From contig JAUVEU010000017.1 of NCBI GenBank assembly GCA_030594645.1, positions 1 through 47,521 on the forward strand: a stretch of DNA of 47,521 nt, read 5' to 3'. Numbering within the stretch: the first letter of the stretch is position 1; each line of letters opens with the position of its first letter. The translations under genes and the position numbers were made by a program. The stretch is from Candidatus Aegiribacteria sp. (GTDB taxonomy: Bacteria > Fermentibacterota > Fermentibacteria > Fermentibacterales > JCC-6). The notes under the pieces are model-generated. The model had not been told where the DNA came from and ran no database searches. It saw nothing but the letters and a program-made list of their open reading frames with translations. Positions 8,754 to 16,676 of this stretch are shown one piece after another.

Positions 8754-8782
8754 TTGACACCGGATAATAATCAGCTTAGTAT
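8754..8782 (+). promoter_or_regulatory. Sigma-70-type promoter for secreted paralogue 1
   Basis: TTGACA (8754-8759), a 17-base spacer and TAGTAT (8777-8782) lie just upstream of the first paralogue, giving a 5' leader of about 30 bases with the RBS GAAAGGAAAGG. This shows that the gene is transcribed on its own rather than from the MutL-like gene. Confidence 0.7.
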
Positions 8783-8819
8783 TCACGTAAGTTTAACCCT
8801 TTTGAAAGGAAAGGTAACC

Positions 8820-9494
8820 ATGAAACTGTTCATATTTGCACTTGTCATCGTAGCAGCTTCTGCCTTTGCGCTCGATGCCGATCTTGGCAATCGTCACGCC
8901 GAGGGCACCGGCATGATCAGTATTGACGGTCTTATGTACTCACAGACCTACGATTTTGCCAATCTTGTCAACGGATACAGCAACTACGGTGCTGGCGACC
9001 GCTGGATCTGTGATGACTTTGAACTTGCCGGACCTGAAACCAGTGTAGATTCAGTCGTCGTTTGGATGATCTGGACCGGCGGTCAGGGCTCAACCATGAA
9101 CATCGTTTTCTCGGAAGACGCTGGCGATTCTGATCCTAACAACGCAACCGACTACTGGGCCGAGGCAGTTCCCTGCACAAACACCTTCACAGGTGATTCA
9201 GAATGGGGCTATGACATCTACGAAACCGTCTGTGACATTAACGCAGCTGATACACATCCGATCCTTACAATCGGCACGCACTACTGGCTCGAAACACAGG
9301 CTGATGTTACAGACAACTGCTTCCAGCTTGTCGGCACATGGGGCGTACTCAGTTACACATGGTACAACGATGGTTCCGGTGTATGGGTAAGATCTGATAA
9401 TGCATTCGGTACAGGAACCGATACATTCATGGATTTCTACGGTTATTTATCCCTCGAATCCGGCACATGGGCTGATATCAAGACACTGTTCTAG
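8820..9494 (+). CDS. Secreted 224-residue paralogous protein, copy 1
   Basis: I do not recognise the family by name. The protein has a clean signal peptide (MKLFIFALVIVAASAFA, cleavage near 17), then about 205 residues rich in W, Y, D, G and T. Landmarks are GDRWICDDFEL (60-69), VDSVVVWMIWTGG (76-88), SEDAGDSDPNN, four Cys (64, 119, 138, 167) and a fixed ending ADIKTLF. The alternating polar/hydrophobic pattern suggests an all-beta sandwich, secreted or on the surface. The ATG at 8820 is chosen because it carries the signal peptide and an RBS; an in-frame start at 8694 would bury it. Two near-identical paralogues lie downstream. The strong promoter and private terminator suggest abundant expression. 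Confidence 0.85.
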   Translation: MKLFIFALVIVAASAFALDADLGNRHAEGTGMISIDGLMYSQTYDFANLVNGYSNYGAGDRWICDDFELAGPETSVDSVVVWMIWTGGQGSTMNIVFSEDAGDSDPNNATDYWAEAVPCTNTFTGDSEWGYDIYETVCDINAADTHPILTIGTHYWLETQADVTDNCFQLVGTWGVLSYTWYNDGSGVWVRSDNAFGTGTDTFMDFYGYLSLESGTWADIKTLF

Positions 9495-9522
9495 TCCAGC
9501 TGATTCGATTTCGCTGATCTTT

Positions 9523-9546
9523 GGGGAAGGGCATTTGCCCTTCCCC
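9523..9546 (+). terminator. Terminator after paralogue 1
   Basis: GGGGAAGGGC / GCCCTTCCCC form a perfect ten-pair stem with an ATTT loop, followed by TTTC, 28 bases after the stop codon. The same hairpin recurs after copy 3 (12500-12523) but is missing after copy 2. Confidence 0.85.
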
Positions 9547-9728
9547 TTTCCGTAGCCAAATCTATTTCATTCCGATAAAGATCAAATCCAATTCCAGTAT
9601 TCAGTAACAATCTTATCTCCTGCCGGAATATCGGATAGCGCTGATAACTAATGCATCTATTTGTAAATTGCACTAAAATGTGATAGTTTTCATCATAACT
9701 TTGGAAATTGTCGAAGGAGGACAGCAGC

Positions 9729-10799
9729 TTGATCGACAGGACAAAAGATGTTTCAGGAAAAGGCAGGCTAAGGCCGGATATTGATGTAGTTTCCTTCGCG
9801 CCTTCGCTGGAGGATTCCTGGAATTCCTTCGTTGAGACATCCAACAACGGTACCGAATTTCACAGAACAGATTTCCTTGACTACCATTCTGAAAACAAAT
9901 TCAATTTCAGGCACCTGATGTTCTACCGTGACGGAAAGCTTGTCTCTGTTCTTCCAGGCGCAGTGAGTAATGGTATTTTCAGAAGCCCTGCTGGAGCAAG
10001 CTTAGGCGGGTTTGTACTTGCTCCTTGTGCAGGGCTTGAGATAACAGATGCTTTGGTAAAATCCTTTGTTTCATGGTGCCGGAGAGAGGGATTGAAAAAG
10101 GTATTCATTGGTCAGCCCATGTCGGTCTACCGCAGGCTGCCCGACGAGTCCATGGAGTTTGCGCTCTTGTACAACGAGTTCACAGTCTGTGATGCCATGT
10201 ACTCTTCGATCTCAGACCTGGAGCAGACCGGGGACAGGTTGCAGATGCCAATTAAAACCCGTTACAACATCAACAGGTCGGAGAGGTACGGTATCAAGGC
10301 AGTGAAATCTGACAATTTCGAATCCTTCTACCCCATCCTCGTGGAAAACAAGATGAAGTTCGGCTGCGGACCGACCCATACTATCGGGGATCTTGAGCGC
10401 ATTCGTGAGCTACGCCCGGACCTCCTCCAACTCTTTCTGGCCATGCTGGACGGGAAGATCATCGCCGGGTTGATGCTCTTCCTCATCAGCCCGGTTTGCG
10501 CGTTGAATTTCTACACTGCACAGGACTACGAGTACCACAAGTACAATCCGGTCTCTTTCCTTATCGAACACTCCATGAGATGGTGCAGGGAGAAGGGGTA
10601 CCGGTATTACGACTATGGCGTCTCAATGGACACAGCGAGCCCGAACCCCCTGGAAGTCTCCTGGTCACTGGTACAGTTTAAAGAATCACTTGGGCTCACC
10701 GGCTGCGTGAGAAAAACCTACAGTCGGAGACTTCAGGTTCCGGATATGGACAGCACCAGTTCCAATCCTACTCCCACCATTACTAAATCATTTCGATGA
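9729..10799 (+). CDS. FemAB/BioF2-like GNAT-fold acyl- or aminoacyl-transferase
   Basis: This 356-residue cytoplasmic protein resembles the FemAB-like / acetyltransferase-6 group used in envelope and exopolysaccharide modification. Visible pieces are KTRYNINRSERYGIK (about 180), a long middle helix region, MLDGKIIAGLMLFL (about 243) and the C-terminal GNAT-type stretch YHKYNPVSFLIEHSMRWC, then YRYYDYGVSMD. The start is TTG at 9729: AAGGAGG at 9714-9720 lies eight bases upstream, whereas the longer in-frame TTG at 9708 would place that RBS inside the gene. It sits between paralogues 1 and 2 but has no detectable sequence relation to them. A role in modifying a surface polymer is an inference; the acceptor is unknown. 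Confidence 0.75.
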   Translation: MIDRTKDVSGKGRLRPDIDVVSFAPSLEDSWNSFVETSNNGTEFHRTDFLDYHSENKFNFRHLMFYRDGKLVSVLPGAVSNGIFRSPAGASLGGFVLAPCAGLEITDALVKSFVSWCRREGLKKVFIGQPMSVYRRLPDESMEFALLYNEFTVCDAMYSSISDLEQTGDRLQMPIKTRYNINRSERYGIKAVKSDNFESFYPILVENKMKFGCGPTHTIGDLERIRELRPDLLQLFLAMLDGKIIAGLMLFLISPVCALNFYTAQDYEYHKYNPVSFLIEHSMRWCREKGYRYYDYGVSMDTASPNPLEVSWSLVQFKESLGLTGCVRKTYSRRLQVPDMDSTSSNPTPTITKSFR

Positions 10800-10836
10800 G
10801 AATCAACTTCACTATGTCACAGGACTCCTCCTTCTG

Positions 10837-10895
10837 TTAGTACAATATCCTGTGGAAATATATCGTTGACATAACAGGACTTTTCCCTGTATTGT
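10837..10895 (+). promoter_or_regulatory. Promoter and upstream conserved element for paralogue 2
   Basis: TTGACA (10866-10871), an 18-base spacer and TATTGT (10890-10895) precede copy 2. Just upstream, TTAGTACAATATCCTGTGG (from 10837) is nearly identical to the element in front of copy 3, at the same 29-base distance from the -35 box. This suggests a shared activator or repressor site. Copy 1 lacks it. Confidence 0.6.
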
Positions 10896-10936
10896 TACTT
10901 TAGGTACAGAGTTAAGGCTTGAAGGGAAGGTTAACC

Positions 10937-11611
10937 ATGAAGCTGTTTATATTTGCGCTTGTCATCGTAGCGGTTTCTGCTTTTGCGGCCGATGCCGATC
11001 TTGGCAATCGTCATGCTGAACGCAACGGTCCGGTCGCTATTGACGGTCTTATTTACTCACAGACCTACACTTTTGCCGAACTTGTCAACGGATACAGCAA
11101 CTACGGTGCAGGAGACCGCTGGGTCGCCGATGACTTCGTGCTTACCGGTCCAAGTCCCGTTGTGGATTCAATAATAGTGTGGATGATCTGGACCGGCGGC
11201 ATGGGCTCGACCATGAACATCGTTTTCTCGGAAGACAGTGGCGACTCCGATCCTAACAACGCAACCGACCATTGGGCAGAACCTGTTCCCTGCACAAACT
11301 ACTTCACAGGCGATTCAAACTGGGGTTTTGACATCTACGAAACCACCTGTGACATTAACGCAGCTGATACACATCCATACTTTACAATCGGTACGCATTA
11401 CTGGATGGAAACCCAGGCTGATGTTACAGATAACTGCTTCATGCTTGTTGGTAACTGGTATATACTCAGTTACACATGGTACAATGATGGTTCCGGTGTA
11501 TGGGTAAGATCGGACATTGCATTCGGTACAGGAACCGATGCTTTCTTTGATTTCTATAGTTATTGGGCACTCGAATCCTGCACCTGGGCTGACATCAAAT
11601 CGCTCTTCTAA
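10937..11611 (+). CDS. Secreted 224-residue paralogous protein, copy 2
   Basis: Same length and layout as copy 1, with the signal peptide MKLFIFALVIVAVSAFA and conserved VWMIWTGG, SEDSGDSDPNN and ADIKSLF landmarks. The Cys at position 64 is replaced by Val (GDRWVADDF), while a Cys appears near residue 215 (LESCTWADI), so a different disulfide pairing is possible. The start at 10937 is set by the signal peptide and the RBS GAAGG. The terminator seen after copies 1 and 3 is missing, although the sequence further downstream (CATTCCGATGAAGATC) still matches that after copy 1. A small deletion probably removed it, allowing read-through into copy 3. Confidence 0.85.
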   Translation: MKLFIFALVIVAVSAFAADADLGNRHAERNGPVAIDGLIYSQTYTFAELVNGYSNYGAGDRWVADDFVLTGPSPVVDSIIVWMIWTGGMGSTMNIVFSEDSGDSDPNNATDHWAEPVPCTNYFTGDSNWGFDIYETTCDINAADTHPYFTIGTHYWMETQADVTDNCFMLVGNWYILSYTWYNDGSGVWVRSDIAFGTGTDAFFDFYSYWALESCTWADIKSLF

Positions 11612-11697
11612 TAGAGCTGACTAGATTTGCCGCATCCTAATTCCTTTCATTCCGATGAAGATCGTTTTCCAACATCCCGCACGAACCCCTCCCCCTT

Positions 11698-11756
11698 TTA
11701 GTACAGTATCCTGTGGGAAAGCATCATTGACAGGATACTGCTATCCGCTGTATTTT
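11698..11756 (+). promoter_or_regulatory. Promoter with inverted repeat for paralogue 3
   Basis: TTGACA (11727-11732), an 18-base spacer and TATTTT (11751-11756) precede copy 3. CAGTATCCTGT (11704-11714) and ACAGGATACTG (11730-11740) form a perfect 11-base inverted repeat whose right arm overlaps the -35 box, a typical repressor position. In the copy 2 promoter the left arm is conserved and the right arm is only partly so. Confidence 0.6.
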
Positions 11757-11797
11757 TATTTTATGTAGAGAGTTAAAGACTGAAAGGAGAGATAACC

Positions 11798-12472
11798 ATG
11801 AAACTGTTCGTATTTGCGCTTGTGATTGTGGCAGCTTCTGCCTTTGCTGTCGATACCGATCTTGGCAATCAACACTCCGAAGGCAATGGCATGGTCAGTA
11901 TTGACGGTCTTATGTACTCACAGACCTACGATTATGGCGAGCTTATCAATGGATACAGCATCTACAGTGCCGGTGACCGATGGGCCTGCGATGATTTCAT
12001 ACTTGCCGGACCTGAAACCTATGTAGATTCAGTCGTCGTTTGGATGATCTGGACCGGCGGTCAGGGCTCAACCATGAACATCGTTTTCTCGGAAGACAGT
12101 GGCGACTCCGATCCCAACAGCGCAACCGATGTATGGGCAGAACCTGTTCCCTGCACAAACTACTTCACAGGCGATTCAGAATGGGGTTTTGACATCTACG
12201 AGACCACCTGTGCCATTAATGCAGCTGATACACATCCGGAATTTACAATCGGCACACATTACTGGTTTGAAATTCAGGCTGATGCTTCTGACAACTGCTT
12301 TATACTTGTCGGAACCTGGAGTGTACTCAGTTATTCCTGGTACGATGATGGTTCCGGTGTATGGGTGAGATCTGATGTTGCATTCGGTACAGGAACCGAT
12401 ATATTTTTCGATCTCTACGGTTACGTATCACTGGAATCCGGCACCTGGGCTGACATCAAAACACTCTTCTAG
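11798..12472 (+). CDS. Secreted 224-residue paralogous protein, copy 3
   Basis: Closest in layout to copy 1: signal peptide MKLFVFALVIVAASAFA, GDRWACDDFIL with the Cys at 64, three further Cys at the copy 1 positions, and the ending ADIKTLF. The RBS GAAAGGAGAG precedes the ATG. Long stretches of DNA, for example around GATGATCTGGACCGGCGG, are identical among the three copies, which points to recent duplication or gene conversion. The gene has its own promoter and a terminator that also faces the convergent efflux operon. The function is unknown; a structural or binding role at the cell surface is the most I would infer. Confidence 0.85.
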   Translation: MKLFVFALVIVAASAFAVDTDLGNQHSEGNGMVSIDGLMYSQTYDYGELINGYSIYSAGDRWACDDFILAGPETYVDSVVVWMIWTGGQGSTMNIVFSEDSGDSDPNSATDVWAEPVPCTNYFTGDSEWGFDIYETTCAINAADTHPEFTIGTHYWFEIQADASDNCFILVGTWSVLSYSWYDDGSGVWVRSDVAFGTGTDIFFDLYGYVSLESGTWADIKTLF

Positions 12473-12499
12473 CAGAGCTGATTCATTTTGCTGATCTTG

Positions 12500-12523
12500 G
12501 GGGAAGGGTTTTTGCCCTTCCCC
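12500..12523. terminator. Terminator between paralogue 3 and the convergent efflux operon
   Basis: GGGGAAGGG / CCCTTCCCC with a six-base loop and a following TTTT on the plus strand. It lies between converging genes, 27 bases after copy 3 and eight bases beyond the end of the RND gene, so it may serve both directions. Confidence 0.8.
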
Positions 12524-12531
12524 TTTTCAGA

Positions 12532-15500
12532 TCAGGATGAGTTTTCTTTTCTGTTCCTGAAGACCTTGCGGCTGCCAAACAGTACATAGATACATGGTTC
12601 AACGATCAGGGTCAGCGCAGTAGCAACAAGCAATCCACCAATTACGGTAACTGCCATTGGAGCCCAGCTCTCAGCCCCCTCGCCAATACCCAGCGCAAGG
12701 GGGAACATGGCAAGTATTGTAGTAGCTGCCGTCATGATGATTGGTCTCATTCTGATGGTTGAAGCCTCAACGATGGCTACTTTTACTTCCTTACCCGCTT
12801 TGCGCAGCTGATTGGCATAATCGATCATCACTATGCCGTTATTAACCACAATACCTACGAGCATTAGCATACCCACCAGCGCCATCACTGAAAGCGTTGT
12901 GCCCGTTACCAGAAGCCCCAGCACCACCCCTATGAAACCCAGAGGAATTGTGAAGAAAATTATGAACGGTTCGAGGAAGGATTCGAACTGTCCTGCCATG
13001 ACCATGTAGACAAGGACGGCAGCAACGAGTATTGCGATACCGAGATACATGAAGGTTTCCTGCTGATCCTCCATTTCCCCGCCCGTTTCGTATCTGAATT
13101 CTGAAAGCTCAAGGTTATCCATCATAGTCGATACATCGTTCGCTACAGCTCCGAGCGATCTCCCTGAAACACCGCAGGATATAGTTACCATCCTGGCCTG
13201 ATTCTTCCTTGTTATAGTATTTGACACTATCCGCTGCTCCAGCGTTCCGAAAGATGTGAACGGCCTTCCCAGAACGGTAGCGTACTCGATATCCTCCCTG
13301 GAATTACGGAACTGCTCGGGATATCTAACGAAGATGTTGTATTCCCGATCTCCTTCTCTGAAGATCGATGCATTTGATCCCATAAATCCGTAACTGATAT
13401 CCGTCGCTATACCGTACGAAGAGAATCCAAGCATCGAAAGTCTTCCCGGATCAGGCACAAAAGTGTATTCCGGAATCAGATCCTCCATTGTGGTCGTCGG
13501 ATCAACCACGCCTTCAATGGATCCTAGTGCTTCCTTAATCTCCTCTGCCTTCGCATAGAGACTGTTCAGGTCATCTCCGTACAGATCGATCTCAATAGCT
13601 GATCCGGATAGAACGCTCATCCCCGCGTCCGTCGAATACTCAACACCCGGCATCTGATCGAGAACTTCCCTGATCCTGTCCAGATATTCGAACATGGAAG
13701 TGCTCCGGGTACTCGCTGGTGTCATCCTTACCATGAGTGAGGCCGTATGGGAACCGCTGCTGCCGAACATCGCCATAATACCTTCACCCTGCCCGGCTGA
13801 AGCGTAGATAGCAACAGCATCATCAGGATCGATTATTAATGCTATTGAATCCTCAAGCGCCCTGACCATTTCATCGGTCGTTTCGAGGCTTGTTCCGACA
13901 GGCTCTTCAAGATCGATACTCAACATGCCGTCATCGGAATCAGGAAAGAAATCCGAAGGAAGCTGGCCTATGACAACGATGGAAAGGAGGAACATTCCCC
14001 CTGTGGTGAAGAGAACCGTTTTGCGGTGATTCACTGCCCAGGTAACCCATTTTTTGTATTTGAGTTCGAGCCTGTTGATCAGATTGCCGATACTTCCCCC
14101 AAGACTCTTCGGCTTGTGAACCTGCACAAGATTCTTCGTCCAGGATGTAATGAGCGGAACAAGGCTTAACGCGACGAACAGTGAAATTGTCAGGCTGAAC
14201 GTAATGGTCAGCACCATTTCTTTAAAGAGCATTCCCGCTATGCCCGGAACGAACAGAATCGGTATGAACACGGCGAGTGTTGTAAGAGTCGAGGCGGTTA
14301 TCGCGGTGGATACTTCCATGGCGCCTTTGACTGCGGCATTCCATGGGGATTCCCCTCTTTCTCTGTGCCTGAAGATATTCTCGAGTACGACAATCGCGTT
14401 ATCCACCAGCATTCCGATTGCCAGTGCAAGCCCGGCAAGTGAGATCATGTTCAACTGGATATTCGTGAAATGCATCATCGCAAAAGTGACGAAAACCGAT
14501 AAAGGTATGGATATTCCTGCAATGGAAGCACTCTTCCAGGATCGGAGGAAAAAGAGCAGAACGAGGAAAGCAAGAATACAAGCTTCCAGAGCTGTGGTTC
14601 CGAGGTTGTTTATCGACTGCTCAATAAATTCTGATTGATCCCAGAGAACGACTGGCGTAAGAAGCTCGCCGTAATTATCGCTTATTTCCTCAAGTTCATT
14701 CCTGAGGGTTCTGCACACATTGACGGTATTCGCATCAGAGCGCTTGTTTATGTAGCAGGACACTGAAGGACTGCCGTTGAACCGTACATGCTGTCTGACT
14801 TCAGCCTCGCCGTCTATCACATCCGCTACATCCCTTAACAGCACCGGCGCACCAGCGTTCCAGCCAACGACGAGTTGCTCGATCTCCTCCATATCGTGAA
14901 AGGCAGACTCGACTCTGATATTCATGTTCATCCCGCCTGCATCCACATAACCTGCAGGGGTGTTGTTCCTGATCATACGCAGCGCTCCGACGACCTGTGA
15001 AATGCTCAGACCGGTTTCCTGAAGTGATGCAGGGTCAACTTCAATTCTGATCTGCCGTACACGCCCCCCCTGGGTAACCGCTGAGCCAACACCTTCCAGT
15101 CTGCTGAAAAGAGGCTCTATTTCTTCTTCCACGATTATCCTGAGATCAAAATCGTTGAGAGTCTCACTGTTGAAGCCGAGATACATTACCGGCTGCATAC
15201 TTGGATCAAGCGGGAATACAAGGGGATCTGAGGCATCCTCGGGAAGATATCCCTCAAACCAGTCAAGCTGTCTCCTGACATCCGTTTCGGCCTGCTCCAG
15301 GCTGTGCCCCCATGTAAACTCGGCAGTAATGACACTGAGCCCGGTGAGGGACCGCGAGGAAACAGTCTTAACATTTGTAACCCTTGCCAGAGCCTGCTCG
15401 ATCACGTCCGTTACCAGGTTCTCCATCTCTTCCGGTCCGGCGCCGTCCATAGTGCTCATCACCATTATCATCGGAAGTTCCATATCCGGGTACATATCAA

Positions 15501-15600
15501 CGCCAAGCTGTGTCAATCCGAATATTCCCGTTCCAAGGAGAGCGATGAAAAGCATCAGAAATGCAACGCGCCTTCTGACAGATAGTGCTGGAAGACTCAT
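12532..15600 (-). CDS. RND efflux transporter, inner-membrane permease (AcrB/MdtC-like)
   Basis: This 1022-residue protein has the usual RND length and double six-helix layout, with the first helix at about 11-30, TM2-TM6 at about 335-485 and the mirrored set after about 850. It is the proton-driven pump of a tripartite exporter spanning both membranes. The TM4 relay reads GMLVDN, with D400 followed by Asn401 instead of the Asp-Asp of AcrB, a variant common outside Proteobacteria. The opening YPDMELP and PGIAG stretch are typical of the HAE families. It overlaps the adaptor gene by four bases (ATGA). The cargo cannot be deduced. The position as the last gene under a TetR-type regulator suggests induction by a toxic compound. 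Confidence 0.93.
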   Translation of the reverse strand: MSLPALSVRRRVAFLMLFIALLGTGIFGLTQLGVDMYPDMELPMIMVMSTMDGAGPEEMENLVTDVIEQALARVTNVKTVSSRSLTGLSVITAEFTWGHSLEQAETDVRRQLDWFEGYLPEDASDPLVFPLDPSMQPVMYLGFNSETLNDFDLRIIVEEEIEPLFSRLEGVGSAVTQGGRVRQIRIEVDPASLQETGLSISQVVGALRMIRNNTPAGYVDAGGMNMNIRVESAFHDMEEIEQLVVGWNAGAPVLLRDVADVIDGEAEVRQHVRFNGSPSVSCYINKRSDANTVNVCRTLRNELEEISDNYGELLTPVVLWDQSEFIEQSINNLGTTALEACILAFLVLLFFLRSWKSASIAGISIPLSVFVTFAMMHFTNIQLNMISLAGLALAIGMLVDNAIVVLENIFRHRERGESPWNAAVKGAMEVSTAITASTLTTLAVFIPILFVPGIAGMLFKEMVLTITFSLTISLFVALSLVPLITSWTKNLVQVHKPKSLGGSIGNLINRLELKYKKWVTWAVNHRKTVLFTTGGMFLLSIVVIGQLPSDFFPDSDDGMLSIDLEEPVGTSLETTDEMVRALEDSIALIIDPDDAVAIYASAGQGEGIMAMFGSSGSHTASLMVRMTPASTRSTSMFEYLDRIREVLDQMPGVEYSTDAGMSVLSGSAIEIDLYGDDLNSLYAKAEEIKEALGSIEGVVDPTTTMEDLIPEYTFVPDPGRLSMLGFSSYGIATDISYGFMGSNASIFREGDREYNIFVRYPEQFRNSREDIEYATVLGRPFTSFGTLEQRIVSNTITRKNQARMVTISCGVSGRSLGAVANDVSTMMDNLELSEFRYETGGEMEDQQETFMYLGIAILVAAVLVYMVMAGQFESFLEPFIIFFTIPLGFIGVVLGLLVTGTTLSVMALVGMLMLVGIVVNNGIVMIDYANQLRKAGKEVKVAIVEASTIRMRPIIMTAATTILAMFPLALGIGEGAESWAPMAVTVIGGLLVATALTLIVEPCIYVLFGSRKVFRNRKENSS

Positions 15601-16676
15601 CGATTCACCACTTCAATCAGAGAACCATTCTGCAGCATTGTCTGACCCTGAACAATGAGAGAATCACCAGCGTTAAGACCACCTGTTATCTGAACCATTC
15701 CATCACTGTAGATGCCTGTACTGACGTCCATGATCACAGCAAGACCGTTCTCGACTACAACAACCTGGTAACCTGAGTGAGTTCTTCTGAGAACACTCTC
15801 CGGAACCGCTATGGTGTTCTGCAATGTTTCCGTTAGAACGGCCACTCTTCCTGCCATACCTGGACGGAGTCTGCCCCTGGTATCGTCAAACCGGACTTCC
15901 ACAGGAACAAGTCCACTTATCTGATCCACAGTAGATGAAGCTGAAACCACTATCCCCGGAAAAGATTCGTTATCCAGAGCATTTACAGTAATGTAAGCAG
16001 GCAGCCCGGGTTCAAGATCAAGAAGATCTTCCTCAGGGAGAAGTATCCTTGCAACAATAGCGGAATTATTCGAAATTGAGAGCAAAGGAGTATTTGCCGC
16101 TGAATTACCGGGTCTCGCCCATATTCTCCCGACCTGACCATCGAATGGAGCGGTGATCCATGAGTTGTCTCTCGCGGTTCTTGCCTGAGTATATCCTGCT
16201 CTTGCCTGGCTCAGTTGGGCCCTGGCGGATTCAAGAGCAGCCTCCGCCCCTTCAAGCTGCTGCAGGCTGACAGCACCGGCTTCAAACAGAGACTGAAACC
16301 TCTCATAGTTATTTTCAGCGTTATCAACATTCGCGCTGGCTGAGCTTATTCCGGCAAACGCGCTGGCTGTTCCAGCACTTGCCTGCTGATCAGTATTCAA
16401 TCTGACAAGTCTCTGACCCGCTGCGACACTGTCACCTTCAGAAACAAGAACCTCTTCCACTTTTCCGGGCGAAAGCGCATAAATCAGTGCCTCATCAAGC
16501 CCTTCCACGCGGGTATTGGCATATGCTGTACTGGAAATATCCGTTAGTTGAACAACCTGTACGGAAACCGCTACGGGATGTTCCTCTTCCTCCTCCGGAG
16601 CCGGTCCGCATCCGGTTGTCAGGAATACGCCTGCAAGGATGACTGCCGCAACTCTCATGTAAAATAACTTCTTCAT
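15597..16676 (-). CDS. RND periplasmic adaptor (membrane fusion protein), lipoprotein
   Basis: This 359-residue adaptor links the RND pump to the outer-membrane channel. The N-terminus is a lipoprotein signal with lipobox LTTGC (Cys about 23), followed by an acidic linker. The lipoyl half-motif VEEVLVSEGDSVAAGQRLVRL (given here as 21 positions at about 72-92; key residues are the EGD and G-x-L-V) precedes a coiled hairpin rich in A, E, Q and N (about 95-165). The second lipoyl half DGQVGRIWARPGN and a beta-barrel follow. It overlaps its neighbours by ATGA on both sides, showing tight coupling in the order regulator, channel, adaptor, pump. Confidence 0.92.
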   Translation of the reverse strand: MKKLFYMRVAAVILAGVFLTTGCGPAPEEEEEHPVAVSVQVVQLTDISSTAYANTRVEGLDEALIYALSPGKVEEVLVSEGDSVAAGQRLVRLNTDQQASAGTASAFAGISSASANVDNAENNYERFQSLFEAGAVSLQQLEGAEAALESARAQLSQARAGYTQARTARDNSWITAPFDGQVGRIWARPGNSAANTPLLSISNNSAIVARILLPEEDLLDLEPGLPAYITVNALDNESFPGIVVSASSTVDQISGLVPVEVRFDDTRGRLRPGMAGRVAVLTETLQNTIAVPESVLRRTHSGYQVVVVENGLAVIMDVSTGIYSDGMVQITGGLNAGDSLIVQGQTMLQNGSLIEVVNR

